From Marinobacter sp. ANT_B65 (GTDB taxonomy: Bacteria; Pseudomonadota; Gammaproteobacteria; Pseudomonadales; Oleiphilaceae), in NCBI RefSeq assembly GCF_002407605.1, contig NZ_NXGV01000002.1, positions 559,645-623,644 of the forward strand: DNA of 64,000 bases. Reading direction: 5' to 3'. This document shows, one piece after another, positions 28,279 through 35,921 of this stretch. The position numbers and the translations under genes are program-made. Numbering within the stretch: position 1 is the stretch's first letter; every line of letters begins with the position of its first letter. The notes beneath the pieces were generated by a model. That model saw nothing but the letters and a program-made list of their open reading frames with translations. It ran no database searches and was not told where the DNA came from.

Positions 28279-29795
28279 GAATAGAACCCTTTTTCAGCGA
28301 ACCGGTTTTTCCTCAGCAGCAATGCCGGCCGGTATCGGTCTTCGCCATAGCTTTGCTGGATGTTTGTCAGAACTCTATGAACAAGGCTGAACCCCAGGTT
28401 GTCGCTCCAGCGGAGTGGGCCTTCGGGGTAGTTCAGGCCGGCTTTCATGGCAAGATCGATATCGCTGACAGAAGCCACTCCGTGCAGAGCCGCGTCGGCA
28501 GCCTCATTGGCCAGAGTTGCAAGAGTGCGCATAATCACAAGGCCCGGACGGTCGGCGACCTGACTCACGGCAATGCCGGCCCTTTGCAGCAGGGCGCAGG
28601 CGTCAGCTACTGCCTGTAAGGGCGCCTGATCGGCAGCGGCAATAGCGAGACGGCTGGCCTTGGCATAATCAAATGCCAGGTCCAGAAGAACAAGATTGTT
28701 GCAGGCTTCTGCAGTGGCGCGCTCAGTTGCCATGCGGCCATCGGTCAGTGCCAGAACGGCCTCGCCGAAACGCAGGCGGCCCGGGCCGTCGCGTTCAATG
28801 ATGTTGAGGCCGCTTTCTTTCAGGCGCGCTATCAGTGCCGCCAGAGGCCCCGGGTTGCCCTCTACAACAAGCGTACTGGCCTCGCTGCTGACCGCTGCTG
28901 CTGTTACTGGCTCAGGTTTTTGCGCACCTTCTGCATAGCTATAAAACCCCTGGCCACTCTTACGTCCCAGACGTCCGGCTTCAACCAGCTCTTTTTGCAC
29001 CAGAGAAGGCAAAAAGCGGGTGTCCTGGTAGTAGGAATTGAAAACCGAGGAGGTGACCGCGTAGTTCACGTCGTGGCCGATCAGGTCGGTCAGTTCGAAG
29101 GCGCCCATACGGAAGCCTCCGGCTTCGCGCAGGATGGCGTCCAGTGTTGCGCTGTCCGCTGCCTGTTCCTGCAGCAGACGCAGGCTTTCAGCGTAAAAAG
29201 GTCGTGCGACCCGGTTAACAATAAACCCGGGAGTGGATGTCGCAGTAACGGGTTTCTTGCCCCATTGGGCAGCTGTGGCATAAACACTTTGTGCTATCTC
29301 GTCGCTGGTAGCCAGGCCCTTGATGACTTCAACCAAAGCCATCAGTGGTGCCGGGTTGAAAAAGTGCATGCCCACCAGACGCCCGGGATGTTTCATTCTG
29401 GCACCCAGAGCGGTCACAGAGATAGACGAGGTGTTGGTGGCGAGAATGGCGCTGTCGTCACACACTTCCTCAAGGTTTGCCAGCAGGCTGCGTTTGATCT
29501 CCAGATCCTCAACGATGGCTTCAATGACCAGTCCTGCGCCTGCAAGTTCGTTGAGTTCGTTGACCGGTTCGATGCGCGCAAGAAGTGCGTCCAGGGAAGC
29601 CTGCTCCATCTTTCCTTTATCGACCCGGCGCTGCAGTTGACTGGCAATGCTCTGGCGACCTGCTTCTGCCGCACCTTCGCGCTGGTCCAGCAGAAAAACC
29701 CGGTGGCCTGCCTGGGCGGCTACCTGAGCGATGCCGGAACCCATGGCGCCGGCGCCTATGACCGCAACAGAGATATCAGTGGTAAGTGGCTGCAT
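28275..29795 (-). CDS. paaH: PaaH: 3-hydroxyadipyl-CoA dehydrogenase
   Basis: This 506-residue NAD-dependent dehydrogenase oxidises 3-hydroxyadipyl-CoA. The Rossmann motif GAGAMGSGIAQVAAQAGH is near residue 15. The catalytic segment HFFNPAPLMALVEVI is near residue 145. There is a first C-terminal domain, then a second partial 3HCDH domain near residues 410-490, as is usual for PaaH. It begins two bases after paaG ends. Confidence 0.94.
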   Translation of the reverse strand: MQPLTTDISVAVIGAGAMGSGIAQVAAQAGHRVFLLDQREGAAEAGRQSIASQLQRRVDKGKMEQASLDALLARIEPVNELNELAGAGLVIEAIVEDLEIKRSLLANLEEVCDDSAILATNTSSISVTALGARMKHPGRLVGMHFFNPAPLMALVEVIKGLATSDEIAQSVYATAAQWGKKPVTATSTPGFIVNRVARPFYAESLRLLQEQAADSATLDAILREAGGFRMGAFELTDLIGHDVNYAVTSSVFNSYYQDTRFLPSLVQKELVEAGRLGRKSGQGFYSYAEGAQKPEPVTAAAVSSEASTLVVEGNPGPLAALIARLKESGLNIIERDGPGRLRFGEAVLALTDGRMATERATAEACNNLVLLDLAFDYAKASRLAIAAADQAPLQAVADACALLQRAGIAVSQVADRPGLVIMRTLATLANEAADAALHGVASVSDIDLAMKAGLNYPEGPLRWSDNLGFSLVHRVLTNIQQSYGEDRYRPALLLRKNRFAEKGFYS

Positions 29796-29797
29796 GC

Positions 29798-30589
29798 TTA
29801 TTTCCCCTTGAATTCAGGAGCACGCTTTTCCATGAACGCGGTAACGCCTTCGCGGTAGTCCTCCGTGCGACCAGCGAGGCGCTGCAGATCCCGTTCAACC
29901 AGAGACTGTTCTTCAAAGCTGTTATTGGCGCTTGCGTGCAGGGCACGCTTGATCATTGCCAGACCTTTGGTGGGCTGGGTGGCGAAATGGCGAGCCAGTT
30001 TCATGGCTTCATCCTGCAGGGCGTCGTCTTCCACGCACTGCCAGATCATGCCCCACTGTTCGGCTTTCTCGGCGCTCAGCTTGTCACCCAATAAGGCCAG
30101 GCCTTTTGCGCGAGCCATCCCTACTGCACGCGGCAGGGTCCAGGTACCGCCGCAATCGGGAATGAGGCCGATCTTGCAAAAAGCCTGAACAAAGTTTGCA
30201 GAACGTGCTGCAATCGTAATGTCACAAGCCAGAGCGATGTTTGCGCCAGCTCCGGCCGCCACACCATTTACAGCGCAGATCACCGGCATGGGCAGATCCC
30301 GAAGGGTCTGCAGCAGAGGGTTATAGTAGTTCTCGATAGAGAACCCCAGATCCGGGGCTTCGGCGCCGGGCTTTACGTTTCGATCCGACAGATCCTGGCC
30401 TGCACAGAAACCGCGGCCGTTACCGGTAAGCAGCAATACGCGTACGGTGTGGTCGTTGCTGATGGTTGTCAGTGCGGCACGCATCTGTTCATGCATTTCG
30501 ACGTTAAAGCTGTTGAGGCTCTTGGGACGGTTCAGGGTTACTTTTGCAATCCCCTGATCGATATCGAGAAGCACACTCTGCTCGGTCAT
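29798..30589 (-). CDS. paaG: PaaG: 1,2-epoxyphenylacetyl-CoA isomerase
   Basis: This 263-residue crotonase-fold enzyme converts the epoxide to oxepin-CoA and also shifts double bonds later in the pathway. FCAGQDLSDR near residue 62 forms the oxyanion region. IGLIPDCGGTWTLPR near residue 130 carries the single catalytic aspartate that marks PaaG rather than a hydratase. It is now the first intact gene of its operon because paaF upstream is reduced to a remnant. Confidence 0.94.
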   Translation of the reverse strand: MTEQSVLLDIDQGIAKVTLNRPKSLNSFNVEMHEQMRAALTTISNDHTVRVLLLTGNGRGFCAGQDLSDRNVKPGAEAPDLGFSIENYYNPLLQTLRDLPMPVICAVNGVAAGAGANIALACDITIAARSANFVQAFCKIGLIPDCGGTWTLPRAVGMARAKGLALLGDKLSAEKAEQWGMIWQCVEDDALQDEAMKLARHFATQPTKGLAMIKRALHASANNSFEEQSLVERDLQRLAGRTEDYREGVTAFMEKRAPEFKGK

Positions 30590-30626
30590 GGAAGAATCCT
30601 TGTGATAGCAGTGAAGCCCGCGTTGG

Positions 30627-30740
30627 TTAATTGGCGCGGGTATTTGGAATTAGTCTGGATTTCGGGATGGCTTCAGGGCGATTAAGCGTTAACAGACGAA
30701 CGCCTTGATCCGGCCCTTCTGAGAGCAGTATCTGTGGCAT
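30627..30740 (-). pseudogene. paaF: Remnant of paaF (2,3-dehydroadipyl-CoA hydratase)
   Basis: From the ATG at 30740 the frame reads MPQILLSEGPD then QGVRLLTLNRPEA, which matches the N-terminus of PaaF-type crotonases (a beta strand plus NRPEA). It then turns into 13 unrelated residues and stops. An intact PaaF is about 255 residues, so roughly 90 percent is missing. Its position, directly before paaG and after the promoter, is the canonical paaF-paaG-paaH order. A real deletion is the simplest reading; an assembly collapse is possible. Confidence 0.72.
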
Positions 30741-30844
30741 AGCGATTCCGGCATTGCGTTGTTTTAATGGTTTGTCGGTGAGCCTGAAGATGATCAGGAC
30801 AGCTCCCGAATGGCCGTATTCAGCCTTGTCCGATATCAGGAAAG

Positions 30845-30872
30845 AGTATAGGTTTGAATTGATACCGGTCAA
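30845..30872 (-). promoter_or_regulatory. Candidate sigma-70 promoter of the paaGHIJK operon
   Basis: On the minus strand TTGACC (30867-30872) and TATACT (30845-30850) are 16 bases apart, a strong match. One half of the PaaX-like operator lies in the spacer. Confidence 0.65.
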
Positions 30873-30898
30873 GAATTTGAAACTGATTTTTTGTATCA
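30860..30898. promoter_or_regulatory. Candidate PaaX operator upstream of paaF'/paaG
   Basis: TGATAC (30860-30865) and GTATCA (30893-30898) are 27 bases apart, the same geometry as the paaA and paaX sites. It overlaps the promoter spacer. Confidence 0.7.
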
Positions 30899-31094
30899 CG
30901 TTGTTGTGATGCTGACAGAGTTGTCTGTAGAATTATGATTTCTATGGTTATTTTCCGTGTTAGTCTTTAGTCTTATAGCTGGCTGAAACAGAGCCTGTTG
31001 CGCTCTGTCCGCGTATAGACTGGGTATTATTTGTTCTGATACAGAAAATGTAGCTTAAAATACAAAAAAACAAACGCGTTATAAGGAGTGCTTT

Positions 31095-31688
31095 ATGCCC
31101 TATTACCGGATTGATGGTGTGACGCCAGTGGTACATCCATCGGCTTACGTGCATCCCACTGCCGTAGTCATCGGCGATGTGCATATAGGACCCGATTGCT
31201 ATGTAGGGCCCTGTGCTTCCTTACGTGGTGACTTTGGCCGCATTGTGATGGAGGAGGGGGCAAACCTGCAGGACACCTGTGTAGTTCATGCCTTTCCCGG
31301 ACGTGATGCCATTATCCGGCGTAACGGCCACATAGGTCACGGGGCCATATTGCACGGCTGCGAGATAGAAGAAGACGCCATGGTGGGGATGAATGCAGTT
31401 GTAATGGACGAAGCCGTGATTGCAACGCGCTCCATTGTAGGGGCCGCAGCGTTTGTGAAAAGTGGTTTCAGCTGCGAGCCAGCATCATTGATAGTGGGCT
31501 CGCCGGCCAAGGTGCTGCGCCAGTTAAGCGACAAGGAAGTCAGCTGGAAGCAGCGCGGCACCCGGGAATACCAGGCTCTGACACAAAGGTGTCTGGAGAA
31601 CATGAGGGAATGTTCTCCTCTGACTGAAGTGGATACTGACCGGCCGAAGCTGCAGGTTGGCGGGCATGATCTGAAAGACAAGGCATGA
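31095..31688 (+). CDS. paaY: PaaY: hexapeptide-repeat thioesterase of the PAA pathway
   Basis: This 197-residue left-handed beta-helix protein of the gamma-carbonic-anhydrase-like group is characterised in E. coli as a thioesterase that removes dead-end CoA adducts of PAA breakdown. Hexapeptide-type repeats run from about residue 15 to 130, including IGDVHIGPDCYVGP, HIGHGAILHGCEI and MVGMNAVV. The usual C-terminal helix follows. It is divergent from the paaG operon and has AAGGAG before the ATG. Confidence 0.92.
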   Translation: MPYYRIDGVTPVVHPSAYVHPTAVVIGDVHIGPDCYVGPCASLRGDFGRIVMEEGANLQDTCVVHAFPGRDAIIRRNGHIGHGAILHGCEIEEDAMVGMNAVVMDEAVIATRSIVGAAAFVKSGFSCEPASLIVGSPAKVLRQLSDKEVSWKQRGTREYQALTQRCLENMRECSPLTEVDTDRPKLQVGGHDLKDKA

Positions 31689-31752
31689 CGTTTGCTGTGC
31701 TTTATGCCTGTTTTGGGTTTGCAGACGACAATGGTTTGCGTATGGGGCTGAT

Positions 31753-31980
31753 ATGAGCCCTGACGAGTGGCAGTCCGTTCTGGAGGTTATTCCGGATGTG
31801 CGTGATGGGCTGACGCGCACAGAGAGGCTGATTCTGTACCTTGTACATGAAACCCAGAAAGAGCTGAACGGGCGCAATGTGCCTACCGCCATGCTGTACG
31901 GCCGGGTACTTGAATACGTGGATATGAGTGAGGCCGAGCTGCATGTCTATCTTGACCGGCTGGGCGTCAGGGGCACCTGA
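31753..31980 (+). CDS. Small protein of unknown function downstream of paaY
   Basis: This 75-residue, mostly helical, acidic protein contains no known motif that I recognise. It starts MSPDEWQSVLEVIP and has two predicted helical halves separated by ELNGRNVPT. It follows paaY by 64 bases on the same strand and ends inside a strong hairpin. Coding is supported by the clean frame, a GGGG-rich ribosome-binding stretch and the terminator at its stop. Confidence 0.6.
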   Translation: MSPDEWQSVLEVIPDVRDGLTRTERLILYLVHETQKELNGRNVPTAMLYGRVLEYVDMSEAELHVYLDRLGVRGT

Positions 31981-32004
31981 GCACTCGTTGCGAGTGCTCA
32001 GGTG
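31974..32004. terminator. Perfect hairpin at the stop codon between convergent genes
   Basis: A perfect 14-bp stem (31974-31987 with 31991-32004) and a 3-base loop start inside the last codons of the 75-residue gene. They lie 14 bases from the end of dctM. There is no T-run, but the stem is strong for both directions. Confidence 0.65.
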
Positions 32005-32017
32005 GGGTTAGTGATGG

Positions 32018-33328
32018 TCAGAAAAACACGCCTGGAAGCCAGGTTGCGATTTCCGGAAAGACCATAATGATGGCAATGGCCAGTATCTCAATGATCACGA
32101 ATGGAACGACAGAGGTATAGATGTCCTTCATCGTAATACCCGGTGGAACTACACCTTTGAGATAGAACAGATTAAAACCGAAGGGTGGCGTTTTATAGCC
32201 GATTTCCATATTGATCACGAACAGGATGCCGAACCAGATAGGGTCGAAACCCAGTGATTTCACGATCGGCATGAACACCGGCAGAGTGATCAGCATGATA
32301 CCGACCGGGTCGAGCACCATGGCCAGGAAGAATATGATCACCATCATTGCAATGATGATACCCCAGGGGCCGCCGGGGATATGCTGCATCATGCCTTCGA
32401 TAAGATCCTGGGCGCCCATGCTTTGATACGCCGCACTGAATGCATGTGCCGCAAACAGGATCCACATGATCATACCGGTGAGCTTGAAGGTACGGATAGC
32501 AGCTTCCTGCAGGATGCCCCACTTGAGCTGGCGATATACAGCCGCTGATATCAGGGACCCGAGTACGCCCATGGCGGCGGCTTCTGTTGGTGTAGTAATA
32601 CCGCCAATAATGGATCCGAGTACCATGAAGACTACGCCGATGGGCAGCAGTACTGCTCTGAGTGCGCGTAGCTTCTCAGGCCAGGTGCCCCGTTCTTCCG
32701 GAGGCAGGGCTGGTGCCAGATGCGGCTGGAGGGTAGAGCGCACCACGATATAGGTTACGGTAAGCACCATCAGTAGCACCCCCGGCATAATGCCGGCAGC
32801 AAACATCTGGCCTACAGATACACCGGTAATCAGGGCGTAGAGGATCATCAGGATGCTGGGTGGGATCAGAATGCCCCAGCCACCACCGGTATTGATAACG
32901 CCCAGTGCCATTTTTCTGTCATAGCCCCGTTCCAGCATGGAGGGCAGTGCGATAGTCCCCATTGCAACCACTGCTGCTCCGCTTATTCCTACCATGGCAG
33001 CAAAGACAGCACAGATGACCAGGGTTCCTATAGCCAGACCGCCACGAAGGCCGCCGAACCACAGGTGCATCATCCGGTACAGATCCTTTGCGACTCCGGT
33101 TCGTTCAAGCACCATGGCCATGAAAACAAACAGGGGTATAGCTACCAGGGTAAAGCTTTCCATCGTGCCCCAGATCTGTGAGGCCACCATGTAGAAGGAG
33201 TCAAATCCCCAGGTGAAATAGAGGAAGACCACCGAAACGCCACCAAGAACAAAAGCCAGTGGCAGTCCAAGCAGCAGGAAGAACAGCAAGGAACCAAAAA
33301 ACAGGAGGGTCAGGATTTCAATGCTCAC
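32018..33328 (-). CDS. dctM: TRAP transporter large permease DctM
   Basis: This 436-residue inner-membrane protein has about twelve hydrophobic segments and is the transport channel of a tripartite ATP-independent periplasmic (TRAP) system driven by sodium or proton gradients. FLLLGLPLAFVLGG near the start, GGGWGILIPPSILMILY near residue 147 and the C-terminal GYKTPPFGFNLFYLKGV are DctM hallmarks. The start overlaps the dctQ stop as ATGA. Confidence 0.94.
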   Translation of the reverse strand: MSIEILTLLFFGSLLFFLLLGLPLAFVLGGVSVVFLYFTWGFDSFYMVASQIWGTMESFTLVAIPLFVFMAMVLERTGVAKDLYRMMHLWFGGLRGGLAIGTLVICAVFAAMVGISGAAVVAMGTIALPSMLERGYDRKMALGVINTGGGWGILIPPSILMILYALITGVSVGQMFAAGIMPGVLLMVLTVTYIVVRSTLQPHLAPALPPEERGTWPEKLRALRAVLLPIGVVFMVLGSIIGGITTPTEAAAMGVLGSLISAAVYRQLKWGILQEAAIRTFKLTGMIMWILFAAHAFSAAYQSMGAQDLIEGMMQHIPGGPWGIIIAMMVIIFFLAMVLDPVGIMLITLPVFMPIVKSLGFDPIWFGILFVINMEIGYKTPPFGFNLFYLKGVVPPGITMKDIYTSVVPFVIIEILAIAIIMVFPEIATWLPGVFF

Positions 33329-33870
33329 GACTGCTCTCCTTCGGAAATGCTCTGATCCGGACGGTAGTAATCCAGGTTGAATGCAATGGCGATGTCTTCA
33401 AGGAGCTTGGCCAGGCCCTGTAGCACCAGCAGTCCTGTTCCGACGGGAATGGCAAGCTTGACCGGCCAGACGGGCGGGTTCCAGGCTGAGTAAGACGTTT
33501 CCCAGCCAGCTATGGATTCGCTCGCCATATCAATGCCGAACCACAGAAGGGCGAGGGTAAAAATAAAGAACATCAAAGAGGTAACTATGTCCATTGCTGC
33601 CCGCTTTCGGGGTGGCAGCTGTGCGTGCAGAAGGTCCACATTTACATGGCCTCTGTGGGCCATGATGTAGCCTCCAGACATGACCGCATAAACGCCGAAC
33701 AGCATCTGGGTAAGCTCGTTTGTCCAGACTGTGGGTGTGTTCAACAGGTAACGGAAGCCCACTTCCAGTAACAGGAACGCGAACATCGCGAAAACAAGCA
33801 GGGCTATCCAGCGCCCGACGAAGTCATTAAGACGGGTAACCCCTCTTATGAATGCAGTCAGCACACTCAT
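33325..33870 (-). CDS. dctQ: TRAP transporter small permease DctQ
   Basis: This 181-residue protein has four membrane helices and is the small subunit of the TRAP system. ELTQMLFGVYAVMSGGYIMAHRGHVNVDL is represented by TQMLFGVYAVMSGGY and HRGHVNVDLL near residues 60-80, typical of DctQ. It precedes dctM with a 4-base overlap and follows an attenuator-like hairpin after dctP. Confidence 0.92.
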   Translation of the reverse strand: MSVLTAFIRGVTRLNDFVGRWIALLVFAMFAFLLLEVGFRYLLNTPTVWTNELTQMLFGVYAVMSGGYIMAHRGHVNVDLLHAQLPPRKRAAMDIVTSLMFFIFTLALLWFGIDMASESIAGWETSYSAWNPPVWPVKLAIPVGTGLLVLQGLAKLLEDIAIAFNLDYYRPDQSISEGEQS

Positions 33871-33908
33871 GGCACTCTCCAGGAGGATGTTAAGTTTTTC
33901 AGGGAGAA

Positions 33909-33938
33909 AAAGGCCGGAGGTGAAAGACTCCGGCCTTT
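33909..33938 (-). terminator. Attenuator-like terminator between dctP and dctQ
   Basis: A perfect 11-bp stem (33909-33919 with 33928-33938) is followed on the minus strand by a T-run. Partial termination here would give more DctP than DctQM, as is common for binding-protein transporters. Confidence 0.75.
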
Positions 33939-33960
33939 ATTACATATTCAGGCTTTCGGC

Positions 33961-35007
33961 TCAGAGGTAGCCGAGTTCACCCAGGTAGCTTTTCAGCATG
34001 TCCAGCGCCTTCTTGGCGTTGTCGCTGCGCTTGCCTTCCTCGTCCCACATGGCCTGAGCTGTCTGGACCAGTCTGTCCTGAACTTCGTCCGGCAGAATGT
34101 TTACCTGAACACCTTGTTCTGCAATGACCTTGGCCAGAGTTGTACGCTCTTTATAGAGGTATTCGTTGGTACGAATCCAGAACTGCTCGTTGAGCGCATC
34201 TTTGACGATCTTCTGCATGTCTTCCGGCAGTTTGTCCAGCGCCTTCTGGCTGACAATGATGACATCGGTTCCAGCTATGTTCAGGGCCGGTTGAACGTGG
34301 TACTTGGCAACTTCATACAGAGCCATACTGGCTGCACCCTGAGCCGCGCCCCAGTGGGCACCGTCAACAATGCCTGAGTCGAGTGCAGAGTAGAGTTCGC
34401 TGCCCGGGATGTAAGATGCTGCAGCGCCAGCTTCGGTCAGGAATTTTTGCAGAGCGCCGGAGGAGCGGATCTTCAGACTGGTGAAATCATCCCAGTTGTT
34501 GATCGGCTTTTTGATAACCATCTCGGTGGGATAAACCTTGTCTGTCGCCCAGTAAACGCCATGTTCCGCAGCTTCATCGCGAAGCATTTGCTCGAAACCC
34601 ATGGCCTGGTGGAAGTAGGCGGCTTCCCAGACGTTACGAAACGCAAATGGCAGGCCGGAAGCGATACCAGCAAGAGAAACCTTATCCTGAGCATAGCCCG
34701 GAGAGATTGTTCCCATTTCCAGGATGCCGCGGCTTACCGCATTGAATGTTTCCTGGGCCTTGAACAGTGCGCCAGCTTCGTAAAGTTTGAGCTTCAGGCG
34801 TCCGTCGGTCCGCTCGTCCAGAACCCGTTGCAGTCTTACGAGGCTGTCGGTGTAGGAGCTGCTGGCGCCTGGCCAGTGGGACTGCACTTTCCAGGTGAAG
34901 GTTTCCTGAGCGGCTACGGGTGCAGCACTCAAGGCGGCAGTAATGCCCAGAGTCAGGGCTGACGCGTAAACGGTCAGTGTCTTGCGTGCTTTGGCAAAGA
35001 GTTTCAT
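33961..35007 (-). CDS. dctP: TRAP transporter periplasmic binding protein DctP
   Basis: This 348-residue periplasmic binding protein has a signal peptide ending PVAAQ before the mature ETFTWKVQSHWPG. The DctP-family segment LKIRSSGALQKFL near residue 175 supplies the conserved arginine that binds the ligand carboxylate. SELYSALDSGIVDGAHWG follows in the usual place. Neighbouring acyl-CoA genes suggest an organic acid substrate, perhaps a keto or hydroxy acid. The exact ligand is unknown. Confidence 0.92.
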   Translation of the reverse strand: MKLFAKARKTLTVYASALTLGITAALSAAPVAAQETFTWKVQSHWPGASSSYTDSLVRLQRVLDERTDGRLKLKLYEAGALFKAQETFNAVSRGILEMGTISPGYAQDKVSLAGIASGLPFAFRNVWEAAYFHQAMGFEQMLRDEAAEHGVYWATDKVYPTEMVIKKPINNWDDFTSLKIRSSGALQKFLTEAGAAASYIPGSELYSALDSGIVDGAHWGAAQGAASMALYEVAKYHVQPALNIAGTDVIIVSQKALDKLPEDMQKIVKDALNEQFWIRTNEYLYKERTTLAKVIAEQGVQVNILPDEVQDRLVQTAQAMWDEEGKRSDNAKKALDMLKSYLGELGYL

Positions 35008-35171
35008 AGCTGTGCCTCGTTCGTTGTTGTAATGGTACTTATTATTGTTTCACTGTGCAGAACTCACGACTGCAGGGTGAATTTATGTTTTCTGAATCTA
35101 TCACAAGATCGGGTTTTTGCAATAGGATGTTTTAAGCTTAGGTATCAGAATCTTTCTAAAAGGATAGTTCA

Positions 35172-35921
35172 ATGATCGAAATTCAGCAGTCTCAAGGTGT
35201 GCTCCAGCTTGTTATCAACCGGCCAGAGAAGAAGAATGCCCTGACCCGGGATATGTACCAGCAGTTAGGTGACGCAGTATTTCGTGCCAACAATGACGAA
35301 ACAGTTAACGCAATTGTTATCTCCGGTGCGGGAGGCGTGTTTACCGCCGGTAATGATCTGGATGATTTTCGCGCTCGCGCCACGGATGAAAACCCGAAGC
35401 CTTCCGCCGGGCTGGTGTTTATCGAAGCTCTGATCAACAGTGACACGCCGGTAATTGCTGCGGTTGAAGGTCTGGCTATCGGCATAGGCACCACTTTGCT
35501 GTTGCACGTGGATGTGGTGGTTGCAGCAGAAAGTGCAAAATTCAAAACAGCGTTTGTGGATCTAGGATTGGTTCCCGAGGCTGCCTCCACGGTTACCATG
35601 CCCTTGCACCTTGGGGCTCGCAGAACCACGGACCTGCTGCTGTTGGGCGAGGTACTCAATGGTAACGAAGCAAGAGAATGTGGGCTCGTAAGCCGGGTTG
35701 TGGATGATGGGCAGGCGTTGGCTGAAGCGATGATCGTTGCGGCAGGTCTGGCAACCAAGCCCCGCGAAGCGCTGCGGGCCAGCAAACGACTGATCCGGGC
35801 TCCCTGGCGTGAGCAGGTAGAACAAGCTCTGGCGCGGGAACGGGAAGTATTTTCTGAGCGTCTTAGGTCTGAGGATTGCCGGGCCGCTCTGGATAAGCTG
35901 CCCGGCGCTGAGAGGGCTTAA
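35172..35921 (+). CDS. Crotonase-fold protein, Delta3,Delta2-enoyl-CoA isomerase-like
   Basis: This 249-residue enzyme has FTAGNDLDDF near residue 58 as the oxyanion region. GLVPEAASTVTMP near residue 135 places a single glutamate where enoyl-CoA isomerases (ECI type) have their catalytic base. The first hydratase glutamate is not seen in AIGIGTTLLLHVD. It probably shifts double bonds rather than adds water, so it is a poor replacement for PaaF. It has AAAGGA before the ATG and overlaps the next, convergent gene by 4 bases. Confidence 0.82.
   Translation: MIEIQQSQGVLQLVINRPEKKNALTRDMYQQLGDAVFRANNDETVNAIVISGAGGVFTAGNDLDDFRARATDENPKPSAGLVFIEALINSDTPVIAAVEGLAIGIGTTLLLHVDVVVAAESAKFKTAFVDLGLVPEAASTVTMPLHLGARRTTDLLLLGEVLNGNEARECGLVSRVVDDGQALAEAMIVAAGLATKPREALRASKRLIRAPWREQVEQALAREREVFSERLRSEDCRAALDKLPGAERA

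Larger units (their letters stand above)
30741..31094. other. Divergent region between paaF remnant and paaY
   Basis: These 354 bases hold the paaG-operon promoter and the candidate PaaX operator listed separately. They also hold a single unpaired TGATAC half-site at 31037-31042 near paaY. No gene is supported. Confidence 0.55.

Noticed and set aside
31037..31042. TGATAC half-site near paaY as a fourth PaaX operator
   Set aside because: No GTATCA is found 27 bases downstream, so only half of the pattern is present.
35172..35921. This crotonase gene as the missing PaaF
   Set aside because: It has only the isomerase-type glutamate and lacks the second hydratase glutamate.
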